NCBI GenBank assembly: GCA_964445575.1
Contig: CAYULB010000061.1
Location: 1-12,126, forward strand
From: WJMT01 sp964445575
GTDB taxonomy: Bacteria; Acidobacteriota; Aminicenantia; Aminicenantales; Aminicenantaceae
Length of the DNA: 12,126 nt
Direction of reading: 5' to 3'
Shown: positions 7,381-12,126 of the stretch, piece after piece
Numbering within the stretch: the first letter of the stretch is position 1
How the letters are laid out: each line of letters begins with the position of its first letter
Made by a program: the position numbers and the translations under genes
The notes under the pieces: model-generated
What the model was told of the DNA's origin: nothing
Seen by the model: the letters and a program-made list of their open reading frames with translations, nothing else
The model's database searches: none

Positions 7381-7421
7381 AAATTCAAAAGAATTTGTCT
7401 TATAAATAATGAAGCCATTAT
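7381..7421. promoter_or_regulatory. Two tandem AT-rich inverted repeats, possible operator for the M14 gene
   Basis: AAATTC-AAAA-GAATTT (7381-7396) and ATAATG-AAGC-CATTAT (7406-7421) are two perfect 6+6 inverted repeats with 4-base centres, about 25 bases apart centre to centre. They overlap the candidate promoter just ahead of the M14 gene, where a regulator could bind. Both are AT-rich and short, so chance is a real alternative. Confidence 0.3.
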
Positions 7422-7424
7422 CAT
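7395..7424 (+). promoter_or_regulatory. Candidate promoter for the M14 peptidase gene
   Basis: TTGTCT (7395-7400, 4/6) and TATCAT (7419-7424, 5/6) are 18 bases apart and end 22 bases before the chosen ATG. The same two hexamers, with a 16-base spacer, appear ahead of the leftward operon at 3247-3274. It would give a short leader that still includes the GGAGG site. Confidence 0.32.
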
Positions 7425-7436
7425 AAAAATTCAAAT

Positions 7437-7441
7437 GGAGG
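7437..7441 (+). promoter_or_regulatory. Ribosome binding site that sets the M14 start
   Basis: GGAGG sits 5 bases before ATG 7447. An upstream in-frame ATG at 7435 overlaps this site and has no ribosome site of its own, so 7447 is the better start. Confidence 0.8.
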
Positions 7442-7446
7442 AAATT

Positions 7447-10218
7447 ATGAATAAAAATTCAGTCTTCTCAAAAATATCTCTATTTTTAGTTTTATTTTCG
7501 CTTTGTCTCATCCCTGTTCTAAGCCAAAACCCCATCACCACCCCTGAGGAACAGTTCGGACATAAAATCGGCGATGACTACTGGCTGGCTACCTACACTC
7601 AGCTCAAAGAATACTGGGAAAAGCTGGCCCTGGAATCAGATAGGATGGGCCTTCAAACCATCGGAAAAACAGAAGAAGGAAGAGATATGGTGATGGCCAT
7701 CATCACTTCCCCGGAAAATCATGAAAACCTTGAGCTTTATAAGGATATTTCTCGAAAATTAGCGCTCGCAGAAAACCTTACTGAAAAAGAAGCCAAAGAG
7801 CTCTCCCAAAAAGGGAAAGCCGTAGTGTGGATAGACGGAGGGCTTCATGCTACTGAAGTGGTGGGAGCCCAGCAGGAACTGGAGCTGGTCTACCAGATGG
7901 TCAGCATGAATGACCCTGAAACCTTAAGAATCCTGGACAATGTCATTCTTCTCACTCTGATTACCAATCCCGATGGAATGGATTTAGTGGGAAACTGGTA
8001 CATGCGGCACGAAGATCCTGAAAAAAGGACCACCCGCAGCCTCCCCCGCCTTTACCAGAAATACATTGGACATGATAACAACAGGGATTTTTATATGGTA
8101 ACCCAGAAAGAAACTAAAGCCGTGTGCAACATCCTTTACAGAGAATGGTTTCCTCAAATCGTTTACAATCATCACCAGACCGGTCCTTCAGGTTGTGTCT
8201 TGTTCGCCCCTCCTTTTAAAGACCCTCACAACTATAATCTGGATCCTCTCCTGGTTCTGGGAATCACCACTGTTGGAAATGCCATGCACTCCCGGTTTGT
8301 TAAAGAAGAAAAACCCGGCTCCACCATGAGAGAAGGTGCCTGGTACCAGACCTGGTGGAACGGCGGACTCCGAACCACTCCTTACTTTCACAATATGATT
8401 GGAATCCTTACTGAAATCATAGGAAACCCCACTCCCATAGAAATCCCTTTCCGCCTGGAAAGGCAGCTTTCCAACGGGGACAATCCCTATCCCATAGCCC
8501 CCCAAAAATGGCATATGCGCCAATCTATCGAGTACTCCATAAGTGCTGACAGGGCCATCCTGGACCTGGCCGCCAAATTAAAAGAGGATTTTCTGTTCAA
8601 CATATTCCGTATGGGTCAAAAGTCAATTGAAAGAGGAAGCCAAGACCACTGGACCGCAACTCCAAAAGAATTGAATGCTGTAAAGAGGGCTATAGAAAAA
8701 GACGACCCGGAAATGACCGGTTCCGGACGTTCACGCGGATATCCTGTCAAATATTACCAAGAAATACTCCAGAAACCAGAATTCAGAGATCCTCGAGGAT
8801 TTATCATCCCTTCTGATCAGGACGACTTTCTCACTGCTGTAAAATTTGTCAACACCCTTATCAAAAACGGAATCCAGGTACACCGAGCCACAAAAAGATT
8901 TGAAGTCAAGGGGAAAGAATATCCCAAAGGTTCCTTAATCGTTAAAACAGCTCAAGCTTTCCGACCCCATGTCATTGACATGTTCGAACCTCATTACTAT
9001 CCCGATGACCTTCAATACCCCGGAGGCCCTCCCCAGCCTCCTTATGACAGTGCCGGCTATACCTTAGCCTTTCAAATGGGAGTCCAGTTCGACCGGATAC
9101 TGGATGGATTTGAGGGACCTTTTGAAAAAATAAATGATATGATCAAGCCTTCTCCTGGAACTGTAGCCCAGCCTGATGCCAGAGGTTTTATTCTGAGTCA
9201 TAAAACCAATGACTCTTTCATCGCACTCAACCGGTTATTGAAAGCAGGGGAAGAGGTCTTTTGGATCAAAGAGCCAGCTAATATCAATCAAGAGAGATTT
9301 CCTGCCGGCACCATGTACATTCCCGCAAAAAATTCAACTCCCAATGCTTTAAAAGACATAAGTGCGGATTTAGGTCTTGCCTTTGTGGGAACATCCAAAA
9401 ATCTGGCTGATAATGCCTTTAAATTAAGTCCAGTGAGAATAGGACTCTGGGATCAATACGGAGGTTCTATGGATTCCGGATGGATCCGCTGGATACTGGA
9501 ACAGTATGAATTTGATTTTAAAGTAGTTTTCCCTCCTGAGCTGGATAAAGGAAATCTGAATGAAAAATTTGATGTATTGATATTTGTCAGCCGCTCAATT
9601 CCAGACCTGAATTCCCAGGAAGAAAGATATTACAGCAGAGGTGGGTCTGTTGACCCAGAAGCCATTCCTGAAAAATACAGAGACAGATTGGGAAGAGTGA
9701 CCAAAGAAAAAACCCTCCCTGAACTCCGCTCATTCCTCCATAAAGGAGGACATATCATCACCATAGGCAGCGCTACTGACCTTGCTTACCATTTGGGGCT
9801 TCCTATTGAAAACGCTTTGGTAGAAAAAGTGGGAGACGGGAAAATAGAACCTCTGCCTATGGAGAAATATTTTATCCCGGGCTCTATCCTAAAAGTTAAA
9901 GTGAACAACTCGAATCCGCTTGCTTACGGTATGCCTGAAAAACTCAATGTTTACTTTAATAGAAGCCCGGTCTTCAGTTTACTTCCTGAAGCTCCCTTTA
10001 AAGGAATAGAGCCTGTTGCCTGGTTTGATGAGGAAAAACCATTGATAAGCGGCTGGGCCCTGGGTCAGGAGTATCTCAAAGGAGGAATTGCTGTGCTGGA
10101 AGCTAAAGTGGGAGAGGGCCGGCTTTTTCTGTTCGGTCCGGAGATCACTTTCCGGGCTCAGCCTCACGGAACCTTTAAATTTTTATTTAACGGGATTTAT
10201 TACAGCGGATTGAAATAA
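7447..10218 (+). CDS. Secreted M14-family zinc metallopeptidase with C-terminal amidotransferase-like domain
   Basis: This is a 923-residue exported zinc carboxypeptidase-type enzyme that probably degrades peptides outside the cytoplasm. Residues 1-26 form a signal peptide (lysine-containing start, hydrophobic 10-25, likely cleavage near LSQ). The M14 domain spans about 45-390. The zinc pair H134 and E137 lies in GGLHATE, the substrate-binding N212-R213 in HDNNRDFY, and the third zinc ligand is H242 or H243 in YNHHQTG. The catalytic glutamate is E323 in GILTEIIG. All expected M14 catalytic groups are therefore present. A middle region of unknown fold (about 430-650) follows. Residues 662-920 resemble the class-I glutamine amidotransferase-like fold often attached to such peptidases (KFDVLIF, GGHIITIG, GEGRLFLFGPE), without an evident catalytic triad. 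The symporter gene begins 65 bases downstream, suggesting joint expression. Family call is secure; substrate is unknown. Confidence 0.9.
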   Translation: MNKNSVFSKISLFLVLFSLCLIPVLSQNPITTPEEQFGHKIGDDYWLATYTQLKEYWEKLALESDRMGLQTIGKTEEGRDMVMAIITSPENHENLELYKDISRKLALAENLTEKEAKELSQKGKAVVWIDGGLHATEVVGAQQELELVYQMVSMNDPETLRILDNVILLTLITNPDGMDLVGNWYMRHEDPEKRTTRSLPRLYQKYIGHDNNRDFYMVTQKETKAVCNILYREWFPQIVYNHHQTGPSGCVLFAPPFKDPHNYNLDPLLVLGITTVGNAMHSRFVKEEKPGSTMREGAWYQTWWNGGLRTTPYFHNMIGILTEIIGNPTPIEIPFRLERQLSNGDNPYPIAPQKWHMRQSIEYSISADRAILDLAAKLKEDFLFNIFRMGQKSIERGSQDHWTATPKELNAVKRAIEKDDPEMTGSGRSRGYPVKYYQEILQKPEFRDPRGFIIPSDQDDFLTAVKFVNTLIKNGIQVHRATKRFEVKGKEYPKGSLIVKTAQAFRPHVIDMFEPHYYPDDLQYPGGPPQPPYDSAGYTLAFQMGVQFDRILDGFEGPFEKINDMIKPSPGTVAQPDARGFILSHKTNDSFIALNRLLKAGEEVFWIKEPANINQERFPAGTMYIPAKNSTPNALKDISADLGLAFVGTSKNLADNAFKLSPVRIGLWDQYGGSMDSGWIRWILEQYEFDFKVVFPPELDKGNLNEKFDVLIFVSRSIPDLNSQEERYYSRGGSVDPEAIPEKYRDRLGRVTKEKTLPELRSFLHKGGHIITIGSATDLAYHLGLPIENALVEKVGDGKIEPLPMEKYFIPGSILKVKVNNSNPLAYGMPEKLNVYFNRSPVFSLLPEAPFKGIEPVAWFDEEKPLISGWALGQEYLKGGIAVLEAKVGEGRLFLFGPEITFRAQPHGTFKFLFNGIYYSGLK

Positions 10219-10244
10219 ATGGAGAACAATAACAAAAATAGCAA

Positions 10245-10279
10245 TAAAAACATCGCCATTTTTTTATGAATAGGTCAGG
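10245..10279 (+). repeat. Inverted repeat, copy B of the 35-base element
   Basis: This is the partner of copy A at 5835-5869 in opposite orientation (34/35 identical, 25-base perfect core at 10255-10279). It begins 26 bases after the M14 stop and ends 4 bases before the symporter ATG. Its last bases, AGGTCAGG (10272-10279), are the only ribosome-binding-like sequence in front of the symporter, so the repeat appears to be part of the symporter's translation start region. Confidence 0.9.
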
Positions 10280-10283
10280 TTGA

Positions 10284-11531
10284 ATGAAGTGGTGGTTTAA
10301 AAAACCTCTTTACACTCAGATATTCATCTGTATTCTCATAGGAATCGGACTGGGACTTTTCTTGGGAGATAAAGCACATTGGATAAAGCCCCTAGGGGAT
10401 ATCTTCCTCCGGCTTCTTATGATGCTGATCGTCCCGCTCACTTTCTTTACTCTTATAAGCGGGATGACCCAACTCGAAGACCTTCGTTCGTTCCGCTCCC
10501 TGGGAGGAATGATTCTTATCTACTACCTGGCTTCCTCTCTGGTTTCTGGAATATTGGGAGTATCTGTCGCTCTAGTGATTCAGCCCGGGGAAAAAGCGGC
10601 TGGACTGCTCAACACGGGAGGAAAAATAGAGCCCGCATCATTCAATTTCATTGACAACCTGGTCTCATGGGTCCCAAAGAATCCCGTTGAATCCCTGGCA
10701 TCGGGAAATATGCTCCAAATCATTGTATTCTCCATCATCGTTGGAGTTGGACTTTTAGCAGTCAAGAAAAAGGCTAAAAATTTAATTAAAGTCATCAATG
10801 ATGCTTCTGAACTTATGATCACCATAACAGGATTTGTGATGAAAGCCGCTCCTTACGGTATCCTGGCACTCGTGGCCAATATGGTTGCTTCTATGGAAGC
10901 AAAAATGCTCCAGGAGGTCATGAGATTCATTATAGCTGATTACATAGCCCTGCTGCTTCTTCTGCTTCTCTTTTATCCGTTGATATTGATATGGCTGACC
11001 AGACTAAATCCCATCCGTTTTTACCGAAACATCTCCCCTGCCATGCTGGTGGCAGCCAGCACCACTTCAAGCTCAGCCACTCTCCCCATTTCCATGCGCA
11101 CCGCTTCAGATAATCTGGGAGTGCCAGAAAAAATATGGGGATTCACCCTTCCCCTGGGAGCCACCATCAACATGAACGGGATGGCTGCAGCCATCGGCGT
11201 GATCTCTGTGTTTGCTGCCAATATTTACGGACTATCCATCACTCCTGTTCTTTTGCTTCAGTTCATGTTTCTGGGCCTGGTGCTTTCTGTGGGCACGGCA
11301 GGGATCAAAGGAGCCGGGATTGTGATGTCCACCATCCTGCTAAAAACACTCAATCTTCCCCTGGACCTGATCCCCATCCTGGCTTCCATCTGGCCCGTAC
11401 TGGACATCGGCCACACTACCTGTAATGTCACAGGCGATTTAGTAGGAACAACCGTGGTGGGAAAAAAACTCAAGGCCCTGGATAAACAGGTTTTCAACGG
11501 AAAAAATGTGGTCACCAGAAGAAAGCCATAA
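10284..11531 (+). CDS. Dicarboxylate/amino acid:cation symporter (DAACS, GltP/SLC1 family), probably for a non-acidic substrate
   Basis: This 415-residue inner-membrane carrier couples uptake of an organic substrate to Na+ or H+. It has the family's membrane-helix pattern and signature elements. The serine-rich hairpin SSSATLP is at 262-268, TM7 NMNG at 296-299, hairpin 2 GTAGIKGAG at 337-345, and TM8 LDIGHTTCNVTGD at 373-385. By alignment with archaeal GltPh, D374, T378, N381 and D385 match D394, T398, N401 and D405. The substrate-carboxylate arginine R397 is His377, D390 is Trp370, and the sodium-site D312 is Asn298. These changes argue against glutamate or aspartate and for a neutral amino acid or another solute; this is inference. 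The ribosome site is poor and lies in the 35-base repeat. Placement between two secreted peptidases fits uptake of released amino acids. Confidence 0.9.
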   Translation: MKWWFKKPLYTQIFICILIGIGLGLFLGDKAHWIKPLGDIFLRLLMMLIVPLTFFTLISGMTQLEDLRSFRSLGGMILIYYLASSLVSGILGVSVALVIQPGEKAAGLLNTGGKIEPASFNFIDNLVSWVPKNPVESLASGNMLQIIVFSIIVGVGLLAVKKKAKNLIKVINDASELMITITGFVMKAAPYGILALVANMVASMEAKMLQEVMRFIIADYIALLLLLLLFYPLILIWLTRLNPIRFYRNISPAMLVAASTTSSSATLPISMRTASDNLGVPEKIWGFTLPLGATINMNGMAAAIGVISVFAANIYGLSITPVLLLQFMFLGLVLSVGTAGIKGAGIVMSTILLKTLNLPLDLIPILASIWPVLDIGHTTCNVTGDLVGTTVVGKKLKALDKQVFNGKNVVTRRKP

Positions 11532-11644
11532 GCTGTTAAAAGTAAAATGTGAAATGTAAATTGTTAAGATTAAAAAACAGTATAAAAGAAAGAAAGAAAT
11601 GAATGATAAAAAAAATAAAAAAATCAATTAAAGGAGGTCTCTTT

Positions 11645-12126
11645 ATGAAAAAATCTTATCTTAAAATTTATTTGGTTCTTTTCTCAATCATTCTTATCAC
11701 AGGATTATCTTTTACTCAGGAGAAAAAGCCGTATGAAGAAACCTATTTGAAACCGCCTGAATCCATCCAGGATATTCTCACCAGAAACAGACATTTCGAT
11801 GAACTGGATGCTCTGGGTCCTGACGGAACCCATTTCATAATCCCCATCCAGAGAAGGTTTTCTTCTTTAGAGCTTATGTCTCAGAGAACCTACCGATTGG
11901 CCATGCTGGAGTTTTGTCCGGATGTGAACCGAGAATGGCGGCTGTCCACCTATGGGACAGAAGGTCTTAAGATTTACTCTTTAGAAAAAAAAGATTCCTG
12001 GATGGTGGACCGTCCTGAAGACATTTTGATCAGCGACATGACCTGGTCTCCGGACGGGAAAAAAATAGCATTTCTCGCCCATCTTAAAAAAGGCACTCAG
12101 GTATGGACAGCAGATGTAGAAACAGG
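11645..12126 (+). CDS. Secreted beta-propeller protein, likely S9 (prolyl oligopeptidase-type) peptidase, N-terminal part
   Basis: The first 160 codons are visible; the gene runs off the right edge. It starts with a near-perfect AAGGAGGT (11631-11638) 6 bases before the ATG. Residues 1-24 are a signal peptide (two lysines, hydrophobic core 8-20, likely cleavage near FTQ). A region resembling the N-terminus of secreted S9 peptidases follows (PPESIQDILTRNRHFDEL, 37-54). At about 130-160 comes a PD40/WD40-like propeller blade, with MTWSPDGKKIAFLAHLKKG near 132-150 and then QVWTADVETG. The catalytic alpha/beta-hydrolase domain would lie beyond the edge, so a TolB-like propeller protein without peptidase activity remains possible. 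It follows the symporter by 113 bases and may belong to the same peptide-utilisation group. Confidence 0.78.
   Translation, partial: MKKSYLKIYLVLFSIILITGLSFTQEKKPYEETYLKPPESIQDILTRNRHFDELDALGPDGTHFIIPIQRRFSSLELMSQRTYRLAMLEFCPDVNREWRLSTYGTEGLKIYSLEKKDSWMVDRPEDILISDMTWSPDGKKIAFLAHLKKGTQVWTADVET

Noticed and set aside
7435..7437. Upstream ATG for the M14 peptidase
   Set aside because: It overlaps the GGAGG site used by ATG 7447 and would put two acidic residues before the signal peptide.
8188..8523. Minus-strand open frames inside the M14 gene and similar shadows in mtnA, ROK, larA and symporter genes
   Set aside because: They lie antisense or out of frame to well-supported genes and show no motifs or ribosome sites.
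5835..10279. Reading the inverted repeats as ends of a transposon
   Set aside because: No transposase lies between them, no flanking target duplication was seen, and the enclosed genes are ordinary metabolic and secreted enzymes.
11561..11586. TTGTTA and TATAAA as a promoter for the right-edge gene
   Set aside because: The spacer is only 14 bases and the surrounding DNA is nearly all A and T, so the match means little.
11587..11630. AAAG/AAAT-rich repeats before the right-edge gene as a phase-variable tract
   Set aside because: Only about three imperfect tetramer units are present in generally A-rich leader DNA, too short and irregular for a contingency repeat.

Overview
The window looks like ordinary chromosome from a Gram-negative-type heterotrophic bacterium. 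Evidence for this is a lipobox lipoprotein, a TatA subunit, two large secreted peptidases with N-terminal signal peptides, strong GGAGG-type ribosome binding sites, and a base composition that by eye is in the low-to-mid forties for G+C. The secreted M14 and S9 peptidases, LarA and ROK kinase together recall Acidobacteriota/Aminicenantota-like genomes. That placement is an inference from gene style, not something the sequence proves. No tRNA, rRNA, CRISPR array, transposase or recombinase was seen, and no gene-free stretch exceeds 300 bases.

Left block (1-3226, minus strand): a tightly packed set read right to left. It holds an unrecognised 195-residue protein, a helical-repeat lipoprotein overlapping it by 14 bases, mtnA (methylthioribose-1-phosphate isomerase) 3 bases further on, and the first 232 codons of tsaD (tRNA t6A synthesis), which runs off the left edge. 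A divergent intergenic region (3227-3434) carries candidate promoters in both directions.

Middle block (3435-5751, plus strand): tatA, then a SAM-dependent methyltransferase with a long helical N-terminal part whose ATG overlaps the tatA stop by one base, then a ROK-family sugar kinase. This block converges on the next one at 5752-5946.

Right block (5835-12126): larA (minus) and a 923-residue secreted M14 metallopeptidase (plus) diverge from a 252-base regulatory region. The peptidase is followed by a sodium:dicarboxylate-type symporter and then the start of a secreted beta-propeller/S9-type peptidase that runs off the right edge. The peptidases and transporter plausibly form an extracellular peptide breakdown and amino acid uptake group. 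The symporter lacks the arginine normally used to bind acidic substrates, so a neutral substrate is more likely.

The most unusual feature is a pair of inverted 35-base repeats (34/35 identical, with a 25-base perfect core) at 5835-5869 and 10245-10279. They bracket exactly the divergent larA/M14 pair, and the right copy supplies the ribosome binding region of the symporter. It could be a dispersed intergenic repeat. It could also be the boundary of a segment that can invert and so exchange which gene lies upstream of the transporter. The window alone cannot decide.
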